A stretch of 24,032 nucleotides of DNA, taken from contig JBDNFC010000112.1 in assembly GCA_041690035.1 (NCBI GenBank), forward strand, positions 1 through 24,032, in the 5' to 3' direction. Origin of the DNA: CALSPH01 sp041690035. GTDB taxonomy: Bacteria; Bacteroidota; Bacteroidia; NS11-12g; UBA955. The translations under genes and the position numbers were made by a program. The notes under the pieces are model-generated. The model was not told the origin of the DNA, ran no database searches, and saw only the letters and a list, made by a program, of their open reading frames with translations. This document shows, in pieces, positions 16,686 through 24,032 of this stretch. How positions within the stretch are numbered: position 1 is the stretch's first letter; each line of letters begins with the position of its first letter.

Positions 16686-18923
16686 ATGAAGAATTTATAT
16701 ATTCTCATAATCCTATTTTTATTAAAAAACATTTCACATGGCCAATATATAATTACCGGTAGAGTAGTAAATGAAAAAAAAGAAGGATTATTTGCGGCCA
16801 CAATTGCTGCCCCAGAAATAGGAAAAACTTTTTTTTGTGACAGTGTCGGCAATTTTAATTTTAAGATTGATTCCCTTATCTCCTTTGTGATTGTGGCTGA
16901 ATATAATTCAAAAACAGATACTTTTTACATCACTCTTCCTTTAAATAAACCACTCATTATCAAATTAATAGGAGTTAATAGCCTAAAAAGTATAAAAATT
17001 AAAGGCGATGGATTAAATAGTTTTATCTTAAAAAAAGGGATAAAAACAGAAGTAATTACCAATGCTGAACTTCAAAAAGCAGCTTGCTGCGATTTGGCAG
17101 GCTGTTTTGGAACCCAAGGCAGTGTAAAATCTGTTACCACCAATGCAATTACCAATGCACAAGAATTGCGCATTCTGGGTTTATCTGGCGTTTATAATCA
17201 AGTGCTGACAGATGGATTACCTATGATACAAGGCCTCTCATACACCTATGGAATATCGGCCATGCCAGGTATTTCTATCTATGGCATTTATGTTACCAAA
17301 GGTGCAAACTCTGTATTGCAAGGCTATGATAATATGGTAGGGCAGATTAATGTGGTGCCAAAAAACGGCAGTCAGGGAGAAAAATTATTGATCAATAGCT
17401 ATCTTAACAGTTTTGGAGAAAACCATCAAAATATATTATTTTCTACTGCCAAAAAAAAATGGACACAAATCACAAGCGCTCAATTGGTGATGCCTGCAAA
17501 AGAAATAGACCGCAATAAGGATGGATTTAATGATGTAACCTTGTTGCATAGGCAATTGGTGTATTCTAAATGGCAATTTGGACAGCATAAATTAACAGGC
17601 TTAAAATTTACTATTGCAGCAAAATTAAATAATGAAAATAGAACAGGTGGGCAAATGGGTTTTGATCCTAAAAATCAATTAGGTAGCAGTACCACTTATG
17701 GGCAAAATGTGGCATTATATCAAACAGAATATTATGGTAGGGCTGATTGGGTTTTTAATAGCAATCAACAATTAAGTTTAATAAATTCTGGAATTTATCA
17801 CAATCAAAACTCATTTTTTGGGCTCATAAATTATAAAGCTGAACAGAAACAAAGTTTTACTAATTTGCAGTTTGAACAAAAGTGGAATGAGCAAGCCCAC
17901 AATCTAAAAATGGGTTACAGCCTAAGATTATTGCAAATAGATGAAGATATTTTGTTAAATGCAACCGACACTTTTAGAAACTATGGTGGCCATTTTGAAC
18001 GCAAAGAAATTGTAAATGGGATTTTTGCAGAAAATGCATGGAATTGGAGAGGTGATATTTATCAATTAATTACAGGCTTTAGAGCAGATTATCATCAAGA
18101 ATTTGGCTGGCATTTTACCCCAAGGGCGATGTTTAAATACGAAATTAGTAACACCTCCATTATTAGAGCATCAGCAGGCACAGGCTGGCGCACAGTAAAT
18201 CTTTTTGCAGAAAATATTGGCATGCTCATTAGTGCTAGAGATATTGAGTTTAGGCAAAAACTTAATCCAGAAAAATCTGTAAACTATGGTTTAAATTATA
18301 CAAAAGATTATACCCTAAAAACTGTTCAGGGATATCTAACTGTAGATTTTTATCAAACAAGGTTTCAAAATCAATTTTTTCCTAATTATGATGAAAATGC
18401 ACAGAAAATAATTATCGAAAACTTTACAGGAAACTCTGTTTCTAATGGGTTTCAGGCAGATTTTAATAGCACGATAAAACAATTGCTAGAACTCAAATTT
18501 TCATACAATTACCTAGATGTTTACCGTATGGTTAATGGAGCAAAATTTTTACTTCCATTTAATGCGAAAAACCGATTTATGATAGCTTCGTCATACAAAA
18601 CAAAAAACAAAAAATGGCAGGGAGATGCCAATATTCATATTTATGGCAAACAACGGCTGCCAGACACCAAAGACAATCCTGAAATATATAGGCAAGCCGA
18701 TTTTTCTGATGCTTATATGACCATAAATGTTCAGCTATTAAGAAAATTTAAAAAACTAGAAATCTATGCAGGTATAGAAAACTTATTGAACTATAGGCAG
18801 CCAAATCCTATTGTGAGTGCCCAAGACCCATTTTCTCCTTATTTTGATACTGCATTTAATTGGGGTCCAATTAGAGGCAGTGAATTTTATATGGGTATTA
18901 GGTATCAGCCTTTTGCTAAATAA
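16686..18923 (+). CDS. TonB-dependent outer-membrane receptor, Cys-containing plug
   Basis: A 745-residue TonB-dependent receptor for import across the outer membrane. It has a signal peptide (MKNLYILIILFLLKNISHG), a carboxypeptidase-regulatory-like beta-sandwich (about 21-95), a plug domain (about 118-225, with GLSGVYNQVLTDGLPM and GANSVLQGYDNMVGQINV) and a 22-strand-type barrel to the C-terminus. The frame is open 18 codons upstream, overlapping the HMA gene, but the signal peptide fixes the start at ATG 16686. The plug begins with an unusual Cys134-Cys135-x4-Cys140 cluster. Combined with the HMA-like and Cys-rich genes upstream this suggests a metal or metallophore substrate. The substrate is not determined by the sequence. 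Confidence 0.88.
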   Translation: MKNLYILIILFLLKNISHGQYIITGRVVNEKKEGLFAATIAAPEIGKTFFCDSVGNFNFKIDSLISFVIVAEYNSKTDTFYITLPLNKPLIIKLIGVNSLKSIKIKGDGLNSFILKKGIKTEVITNAELQKAACCDLAGCFGTQGSVKSVTTNAITNAQELRILGLSGVYNQVLTDGLPMIQGLSYTYGISAMPGISIYGIYVTKGANSVLQGYDNMVGQINVVPKNGSQGEKLLINSYLNSFGENHQNILFSTAKKKWTQITSAQLVMPAKEIDRNKDGFNDVTLLHRQLVYSKWQFGQHKLTGLKFTIAAKLNNENRTGGQMGFDPKNQLGSSTTYGQNVALYQTEYYGRADWVFNSNQQLSLINSGIYHNQNSFFGLINYKAEQKQSFTNLQFEQKWNEQAHNLKMGYSLRLLQIDEDILLNATDTFRNYGGHFERKEIVNGIFAENAWNWRGDIYQLITGFRADYHQEFGWHFTPRAMFKYEISNTSIIRASAGTGWRTVNLFAENIGMLISARDIEFRQKLNPEKSVNYGLNYTKDYTLKTVQGYLTVDFYQTRFQNQFFPNYDENAQKIIIENFTGNSVSNGFQADFNSTIKQLLELKFSYNYLDVYRMVNGAKFLLPFNAKNRFMIASSYKTKNKKWQGDANIHIYGKQRLPDTKDNPEIYRQADFSDAYMTINVQLLRKFKKLEIYAGIENLLNYRQPNPIVSAQDPFSPYFDTAFNWGPIRGSEFYMGIRYQPFAK

Positions 18924-19112
18924 AAAATATTATTGATTACTAATTTTTTGCAAAAGCAATGTTTAATTGTTTTTTATATTTTAAAAAAAAAGGAGACGGG
19001 TTTTTATGCTAAAGTACAGCAGCAAAAGCCCCAACACCTATTTGCACCTTATAGTAAAATGATTGACTGTTTGTTCCATGACAAATAATGAAGATTAATA
19101 CTGCAATTATAT

Positions 19113-19535
19113 TTATTTTTTAAGTGTATAGGTTAAAATTAAATTTGTTTGTAGTACTTGGTTGTGTACCACCAACGCTTCTTTAAATTGAGGTTTTAAT
19201 GGAAAGTTTTGTTCTAATGAAACCGAAAACCTTTTGGAGATATGTCTTTCAAAACTAACCCCAATTCCATATAGAAACCGTTTCTCAGTTGCAAAATCCC
19301 CATTAGGGTTAGCAAATTTACCCAAGCTCATCAATCCAGGTCTTTCGAAATTGTATTTTAAATTTGCATAAAAAGGTATCTGAACACCGTAAATCCATTT
19401 ATTGTGCTGGTATTTAATACTTGGACCAAAAACTACATTGGTAAAATTATTTTTACTCTGCGTAGAAAATACTTCATTGCTAGAATTACCCACCAATAAA
19501 TCAATATCAAAAACCGAAAGCGAAGTGCTAACAAA
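19113..19535 (-). pseudogene. 5'-truncated outer-membrane beta-barrel gene
   Basis: About 141 codons of an outer-membrane barrel-type protein are open on the minus strand, with alternating strands such as GPSIKYQHNKWIYGVQIPF and RFLYGIGVSFERHISKRFSVSLEQNF. It ends at TAA 19113-19115. The frame is closed upstream by TAA at 19536-19538 and contains no ATG or signal peptide; the only possible start is an internal TTG at 19496. Less than 100 bases separate it from the next gene, which is too little for the missing N-terminal barrel and signal. I read it as the surviving 3' part of a deleted gene. An 8-base dyad lies exactly at the broken end (19519-19548). Confidence 0.6.
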
Positions 19536-19548
19536 TTACTACTTCGCT
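19519..19548. repeat. Inverted repeat at the edge of the truncated barrel gene
   Basis: AGCGAAGT (19519-19526) and ACTTCGCT (19541-19548) are perfect complements around a 14-base loop. It spans the point where the pseudogene frame is lost. It has no T-run, so it is unlikely to be a terminator, and may be a remnant of the event that truncated the gene. Confidence 0.45.
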
Positions 19549-19575
19549 GCTATATGACCGAAATACAGTCCAAAC

Positions 19576-19607
19576 AAAAAAGCCGAACATTTTCGATCGG
19601 CTTTTTT
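19576..19607 (-). terminator. Terminator of the barrel/coiled-coil gene (possibly bidirectional)
   Basis: AAAAAAGCCGA (19576-19586) and TCGGCTTTTTT (19597-19607) form an 11-base-pair stem with a 10-base loop. Read leftward, it follows the 936-residue gene's stop by 24 bases and ends in a T-run. A T-run is present on both strands. Confidence 0.85.
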
Positions 19608-19631
19608 GTATGCTAAATGCACTATTTCTTC

Positions 19632-22442
19632 TTATCCCCTAATAGGAGGATTTACTTTTGGAGGATCATTGTTTTTGTCATTTTGATCTTCTTTTTTCTT
19701 ACGCTCCTCTTCTGCCTTTCTGGCTTCTTCTGCTTTTCTGCGTGCTTCATCTTGCCTTGCTTTCTCTGCTGCTTTACGTTCTGCCTCTGCCGCTGCCCTA
19801 TTTCTTAACTCTTCTTCAGCTTTTTGCCTTGCAATGTCGGCCTGCCTTGCTGCCTCTGCCGCCTTTCTTGCCTCGTCTTGTCTTGCACGCTCTGCCGCTT
19901 TTTGTTCAGCCGCTTCGGCAGCACGTTGCTTTGCAATTTCTAATTGCCTTGCTGCTTCTTCCGCCTTTTTATCCTCATCTTGCCTGGCACGCTCTGCATC
20001 TTGAGCTGCTTTTTGCTTTACTCTTTCTGCTTCATTTTCTTTGGTTTTGGCAGCTTCATCTTCATTATCTTGTTCTTCTATTTTTTTCAACGCATCTTTT
20101 TGACGATCTAACTCTGCTTTCTTGCGCGCATCTTCTTGCCTTGTTTTTTCTGCTGCTTTTATTCTTGCATCCTCGTTTGCCCTTTTTTGGGCATCTATTG
20201 TTCTTTGCAATGCTTCATCTTTTTCTCTTTTTAAGCGCTCTTCATCAGTTTCATTTATCTGCTGTTTTTTGCAACAGCTATCTTTACTTTTTAAACAATT
20301 TTGCACATCTATTTTTAAACTTTGTCTTTCTTTTTCTAATTCCACAATGCGCTCTTTAAGCCTTCCGTTTATTAAATCTAAATAATCACATTTATTGTAT
20401 TTTTTATTGGTGCGTTCATCGCCATAAATTGCAGGGCCACAATCAGTTATACGAATGGTATCTGTTTTGGTTTGTTGAACTATAGCAGTTCTTTCTTTTT
20501 GCAATTGGGCTATCCTAGCATCTCTTGTTTTAACCTCATTTTGCAGCCTTGTTAATTCTCGCTCTAACCTATTTGTTTCTCTAGAAAGCACGATTAACCT
20601 ATTTTCACAATCCCTACAGTTTATATTATTTTGTTCTCTGATAGCAACTAATCGTTCTCTTTCTGCCACTGTTGTTTCTCGCCTTGCTATTTCATTTTCT
20701 CTTACAATAGTTTCTTTATCAAACACTTCTTTAGTTACCAGTTTTTCAATATAAACGGTGTCTTTTTTGATCAATACCAAAGTGTCTTTCTTTATTTTAG
20801 TAAAGGTATCTCTTTCTATAATACTATCCCTTTTAATTATAGTGTCTCTTTCAATAATAGTATCTCTTTCAAAAGATTCTTCTAAAAGGGTATCTCTGTA
20901 ACTTTGAGTATCATTTTTTTGCACAATCGTGCTATCCCCATTTTCTGAATTGGTGCTGCAATGTCCAATACCAAAAGCAATGCCCCCATAAATATCTGCA
21001 CCTCTAAAAGCAGAGTTAGAAACCTTGCCTAAAAGTCCATTTATATTTTCTGAGCCTAAATATACAGGCCCTAATTTTAAATAAACACCCGTGGTGAGTG
21101 TTTTATAATTTTCGCCTACTACAATTGTGCCTGCCAACTCTAGTCCCCTAAACTCAAAACGCGGTATAAATGCAAGTTGAGAGGTGCTACGTAAACCTAT
21201 TTCACCTTTACCTTTCAAATCTTGATTCCAATTTAATCCTAAAAAGAACCGTTTAGAAAAACGATAATCAAGGCTTACATTTAAGGCCGTGGGCAAATTG
21301 GACCTATACCCATTGCTACCTATAAAACCAAGGGCATTTACAGTATTGGCATCCAAAGTATCAAAGCCATCTACACTGCTATTGCCAAAAGAGCTTGCCA
21401 TAGATGGATTTATTTTTAATCCACTGCTAAAAATCTTTTTATTAAAACTCTTGGCATCATCATAGTTAATAAACCCAATATCATTAACAGCCGCAGCTAT
21501 TTTAATCAAATAGTTATTTTTATCATCACTGGTATAACAGGTTTTGCCGTCCATATATTTATTTCTATTGGCATTATACATGTATGTAAAACCAAAGTCT
21601 AATCCTAAACCTGTTCCAGCAGAGGGATATATAATTTGATAATCATTTTCTATTGGTTGCCTAATGTTGGTGTATCTTGTGTGTCCATAATTATAATCTC
21701 CGCCAGAAAATGTGAGCGAATCATTTCCATTAATTGCAAACTTACCTCCATTACCATTAAAATAAGCACCCCCCAAGCCCCTAATTAGCTTAAAAGTACC
21801 ACCCATATTAAAGGTATGTTTAACTGTTTTGGAAATATTGCCAGCATAAGAAATGCCTAACTCTTGGTAGTTTTCTATACTTGCATTAAAATTGCCCATA
21901 TCATAAAACCTGTTTTTCTGCAATCCATTAGAGCCTCCCATCAATTTTTGATTTGCAGTATCCATACCATACCGCAATGCTCTAGCAAATTCTCCAGTGA
22001 TACCATTTGCCTGAAAACCACTTCTTTGTCTTAAATTAATGCTCATGTTTGCCTTTGGCCCAACAGGAAACATAAATGCAGGAAATTTAATATCTTGGGT
22101 TAAACTGATTTGCTTATCTCCTTGCAAATCATAATCTCGCAGCCAATCTTGGCTAAAGTTTGTTCGTCCATTATTGCCTTGAAAAGCGGCATCATTATTC
22201 TGCACCCAACTCCTTATACCTAGCGGTGCATCGTAATACATATAATTATTGAATAAATTTACCCCATGACCCCATAGGCTTAGATGATATTTATACTTAG
22301 ATTCGGCAATAGATGCAGGATTAAGGTACACTCCATTTGCTCCCGCATAATTGCCAAAGGTGTTGCCTAGCCAAAGCTGTGCATTAGATGCAGTATTTAG
22401 CAAAAGTAAACTGGCACTGAGTAAGGTAATTTTTCTTTTCAT
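19632..22442 (-). CDS. Outer-membrane barrel (DUF5723/PorP-like) fused to a long TolA-like coiled coil
   Basis: A 936-residue envelope protein in one open frame. A signal peptide (MKRKITLLSASLLLLNTASNAQ) is followed by a barrel-like half to about residue 500, with NPASIAESKYKYHLSLWG at its start, resembling the DUF5723 type of Bacteroidota outer-membrane proteins. Then come an RDTII-type repeat segment (about 517-560), a Cys-containing coiled coil (about 570-725; CRDC, DCG, KCDY and NCLKSKDSCC) and an Ala/Lys/Glu/Arg-rich helix (about 728-922) with a repeated KARQDEARKAAEEA pattern, ending DPPKVNPPIRG. There is no OmpA peptidoglycan-binding domain. A trans-envelope or scaffold role is an inference from the architecture. 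It has its own terminator and no cotranscribed gene. Low-complexity regions make homology-based naming unreliable. Confidence 0.82.
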   Translation of the reverse strand: MKRKITLLSASLLLLNTASNAQLWLGNTFGNYAGANGVYLNPASIAESKYKYHLSLWGHGVNLFNNYMYYDAPLGIRSWVQNNDAAFQGNNGRTNFSQDWLRDYDLQGDKQISLTQDIKFPAFMFPVGPKANMSINLRQRSGFQANGITGEFARALRYGMDTANQKLMGGSNGLQKNRFYDMGNFNASIENYQELGISYAGNISKTVKHTFNMGGTFKLIRGLGGAYFNGNGGKFAINGNDSLTFSGGDYNYGHTRYTNIRQPIENDYQIIYPSAGTGLGLDFGFTYMYNANRNKYMDGKTCYTSDDKNNYLIKIAAAVNDIGFINYDDAKSFNKKIFSSGLKINPSMASSFGNSSVDGFDTLDANTVNALGFIGSNGYRSNLPTALNVSLDYRFSKRFFLGLNWNQDLKGKGEIGLRSTSQLAFIPRFEFRGLELAGTIVVGENYKTLTTGVYLKLGPVYLGSENINGLLGKVSNSAFRGADIYGGIAFGIGHCSTNSENGDSTIVQKNDTQSYRDTLLEESFERDTIIERDTIIKRDSIIERDTFTKIKKDTLVLIKKDTVYIEKLVTKEVFDKETIVRENEIARRETTVAERERLVAIREQNNINCRDCENRLIVLSRETNRLERELTRLQNEVKTRDARIAQLQKERTAIVQQTKTDTIRITDCGPAIYGDERTNKKYNKCDYLDLINGRLKERIVELEKERQSLKIDVQNCLKSKDSCCKKQQINETDEERLKREKDEALQRTIDAQKRANEDARIKAAEKTRQEDARKKAELDRQKDALKKIEEQDNEDEAAKTKENEAERVKQKAAQDAERARQDEDKKAEEAARQLEIAKQRAAEAAEQKAAERARQDEARKAAEAARQADIARQKAEEELRNRAAAEAERKAAEKARQDEARRKAEEARKAEEERKKKEDQNDKNNDPPKVNPPIRG
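19690..20005 (-). repeat. Degenerate in-gene repeat encoding ARQDE-type helical units
   Basis: Three imperfect copies of a unit starting AE(R/K)ARQDE lie in the C-terminal helix, with the motif encoded near 19976-19999, 19871-19898 and 19747-19770. Unit lengths differ (about 34, 42 and 27 residues). This suggests expansion of the helix by duplication followed by drift. Confidence 0.6.
20762..20890 (-). repeat. In-gene repeat encoding RDTII-type units
   Basis: A short tandem array of ERDTII/KRDSII/ERDTF and related KKDTL/KKDTV units, about six residues or more each, visible at DNA level as repeated TATCTCTTTCAATAATAGT-like stretches on the plus strand. It links the barrel to the coiled coil. 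Similar RDT repeats are known in the linkers of other Bacteroidota outer-membrane proteins. Confidence 0.65.
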
Positions 22443-22649
22443 GACTTCTTTCTATTTTAAATTTGTATATTATTTTAGACACTCAAAGGTTTGTATTTTG
22501 GCTTTTTATGCTAATGATTTCAATAAAAACCCTGCATTAACGCCATTATACAACTTGCTTTAAGATTATCTATTCTATTTTTGAGCCAAAAATGATTATA
22601 CATTAAATTAAAATTGTTAATTTGCGCAAACTTATAACATTTTAAAAAC

Positions 22650-23081
22650 ATGAACAATTTTATTAAAATATTTCATTCACACAACCGCAATTTAATTTTA
22701 CTGTTATTGGCAGTAGTCATTTTATTCTCCATTTTAGGCTTATTGTTAAAAAAACCTTGGCAGAAACATCAGAAAATATTTAACCTGCTTTTTTTAATTT
22801 CTATGGAGATACAATTTGTTTTGGGTTTGGCGCTATACTTTATCATTTCAGACCTAGGACTTAAAGCTTTTTTAAACCCTGCTGTAAATGTGATGAAAGA
22901 GGCTGCTTACAGGCAAATTGCAGTAGAACATTTTATCCTTATGTTTGCCGCTTGGATTGTGATGCATATTGGTTACATAAAAATCAAAAAATCAGATAAC
23001 AAAAATGCCTCAGTGCTTATATATTACGGAATCACTTTGGTATTGATACTTTTAGGTATTCCATGGAGTAAAATAGCTTAA
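22650..23081 (+). CDS. Small four-helix membrane protein (cytochrome-B-like)
   Basis: A 143-residue integral membrane protein with four predicted helices (about 14-33, 43-66, 92-111 and 121-138). Histidines that could bind heme are His9/His11 before helix 1, His40, and His94 and His106 in helix 3 (VEHFILMFAAWIVMHIGY). The pattern H-N-R near the N-terminus, Y-R-x3-VEH in helix 3 and a final GIPW closely resembles a Bacteroidota family commonly labelled 'cytochrome B'. Heme binding is not demonstrated by the sequence. It is 10 bases upstream of the CCG-domain gene and probably cotranscribed, consistent with a membrane redox partner. Confidence 0.72.
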   Translation: MNNFIKIFHSHNRNLILLLLAVVILFSILGLLLKKPWQKHQKIFNLLFLISMEIQFVLGLALYFIISDLGLKAFLNPAVNVMKEAAYRQIAVEHFILMFAAWIVMHIGYIKIKKSDNKNASVLIYYGITLVLILLGIPWSKIA

Positions 23082-23091
23082 TAAATCATAA

Positions 23092-23883
23092 ATGAGTTTA
23101 GATTTTAAAATAAAAACCTGCGCAGAGTATGCAGCAGAAGGCAAAGTGCCCGAAGTATTATTTTTTGTAGGATGTGCTGGCAGTTTTGACGAAAGAGCGC
23201 AGAAGGTAACTAAAGCCTTTGCCAAGATACTGCATCATGCACAGATAGATTTTGCCATATTGGGCAATGAAGAGGGCTGCACCGGAGATCCTGCAAAAAG
23301 AGCTGGAAACGAATTTCTATTTCAGATGCTCGCCCTCAACAATATTGCTGTGCTAAACGGTTATGGTATTAAAAATATTGTTACCGCATGCCCTCATTGT
23401 TTCAATACGCTTAAGAACGAATACCCGTCTTTGGGCGGAGAATATCAAGTGCAGCATCATACCCAATTTATTAACCAATTATTAATTGATGGAAAAATTG
23501 CAATAGCCGGAGGTGCTTTTAATGGGAAAAAAATTACCTATCATGACAGCTGCTACATAGGCCGCGCTAACAACATTTATGAGGCTCCAAGAGAGGTTTT
23601 GGCTGCATTAGATATAGAACTAACAGAAATGAAAAGGTGCAAAACCAATGGCTTTTGCTGCGGAGCAGGCGGTGCCCAAATGTTTAAGGAAGCAGAACCT
23701 GGAAATAAAGAAGTAAATATAGAACGAACCGAAGAGGCAATAGGCACTGGAGCCAAAACCATTGTTGCCAATTGCCCTTTTTGCATGACGATGATAAGTG
23801 ATGGGGTAAAACATTTTGAAAAAGAAACAGAGATAGAAGTATTAGATTTGGCAGAATTAGTGGCCAAAGCCGCAGAATTATAA
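23092..23883 (+). CDS. CCG-domain Fe-S oxidoreductase subunit (HdrB/LutA-like)
   Basis: A 263-residue protein with two cysteine-rich CCG domains, as in HdrB, LutA and GlpC C-terminal parts. The first has FFVGCAGSFDERA (about 25-37), GNEEGCTGDPAKRAG and CPHCFNTLKNEYP. The second has HDSCYIGRANNIYEAPREVL, the hallmark FCCGAGGAQMF and NCPFCMTMI. These normally bind a 4Fe-4S-type cluster and pass electrons in a membrane-linked redox complex. The usual partner with two ferredoxin-type clusters is not immediately upstream; a small cytochrome-B-like gene is. The stop overlaps the next ATG (TAATG), so translation is probably coupled. Confidence 0.88.
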   Translation: MSLDFKIKTCAEYAAEGKVPEVLFFVGCAGSFDERAQKVTKAFAKILHHAQIDFAILGNEEGCTGDPAKRAGNEFLFQMLALNNIAVLNGYGIKNIVTACPHCFNTLKNEYPSLGGEYQVQHHTQFINQLLIDGKIAIAGGAFNGKKITYHDSCYIGRANNIYEAPREVLAALDIELTEMKRCKTNGFCCGAGGAQMFKEAEPGNKEVNIERTEEAIGTGAKTIVANCPFCMTMISDGVKHFEKETEIEVLDLAELVAKAAEL

Positions 23884-24032
23884 TGAACTATTCATCACTT
23901 TTTGAGCGTTTTAGCCCCTTATCAAAAGTGTGGATATATCAATTTGAAAGTCCATTAAATAAAACAATGAGCGATTTATTCTTGAGGGATTTGACTGATT
24001 TTACAACATCATGGACTTCGCATAGCAATAAA
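23883..24032 (+). CDS. 5' end of a small conserved Bacteroidota protein (partial)
   Basis: Fifty codons from ATG 23883 run off the right edge. The visible part includes SKVWIYQ at 15-21 and a SWTSHSN motif near the cut. This pattern matches a short Bacteroidota family, often mislabelled 'ABC transporter ATPase' although no Walker motif is visible, which is commonly found behind CCG-domain genes. The one-base overlap with the preceding stop codon supports an operon. Function is unknown. Confidence 0.65.
   Translation, partial: MNYSSLFERFSPLSKVWIYQFESPLNKTMSDLFLRDLTDFTTSWTSHSNK

Noticed and set aside
18991..19062. Mini frame ATG 19006 to TGA 19062 behind an AGGAG sequence
   Set aside because: Shine-Dalgarno-like sequences are not a reliable start signal in Bacteroidota, and an 18-codon frame with no conservation evidence is not supportable.
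19658..20385. Long plus-strand open frames (up to 233 residues, Leu/Phe-rich) opposite the coiled-coil gene
   Set aside because: They are antisense shadows of the Ala/Lys/Glu/Arg-rich helix on the minus strand; the complement of such codons rarely contains stops. The minus-strand frame has a signal peptide, a barrel domain and a terminator.

Overview
The window is a stretch of chromosome from a low-GC member of the Bacteroidota. The evidence is consistent: several intergenic gaps contain the phylum's TAnnTTTG -7 promoter element, start codons lack clear Shine-Dalgarno sequences and sit behind A-rich leaders, and the gene content includes phylum-typical families (DUF2795 protein, TonB receptor with a carboxypeptidase-like N-terminal domain, PorP/DUF5723-like barrel, small cytochrome-B-like membrane protein, CCG-domain protein followed by a 'WIYQ' protein). 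I cannot fix the genus; an environmental Chitinophagales- or Sphingobacteriales-like lineage is a guess. No rRNA, tRNA, CRISPR array, insertion sequence or phage gene was seen.

Left part (1-8302): the end of an unknown gene, an M20 dipeptidase convergent with a DEAD-box RNA helicase, the membrane protease FtsH, then a rightward pair of 2-amino-3-ketobutyrate CoA ligase (kbl) and a short-chain dehydrogenase lacking the usual Tyr-x3-Lys pair. A BON/BON/SH3-type lipoprotein gene follows, broken by two frameshifts that cancel each other, and is closed by a strong terminator.

Middle part (8303-15761): hflX overlapping an unrecognised 326-residue gene, a leftward DUF2795 gene, a TolC-MacA-like export pair with no inner-membrane pump beside it, and leftward glmS, which ends almost against the adaptor gene.

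Right part (15762-24032): glmS diverges from a three-gene rightward unit that looks metal-related: a Cys-rich secreted small protein, an exported HMA-like protein with a degenerate metal motif plus a C-terminal CxxC, and a TonB-dependent receptor whose plug carries a CC-x4-C cluster. Then come a 5'-truncated outer-membrane barrel remnant, a 936-residue leftward protein joining an outer-membrane barrel to RDTII repeats and a very long TolA-like helix, and at the end a rightward unit of a four-helix cytochrome-B-like protein, a CCG-domain redox protein and the start of a small conserved protein.

The two most interesting places are the metal-type locus (15778-18923) and the barrel/coiled-coil envelope protein (19632-22442). 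Most of the rest is ordinary housekeeping or phylum-typical content.
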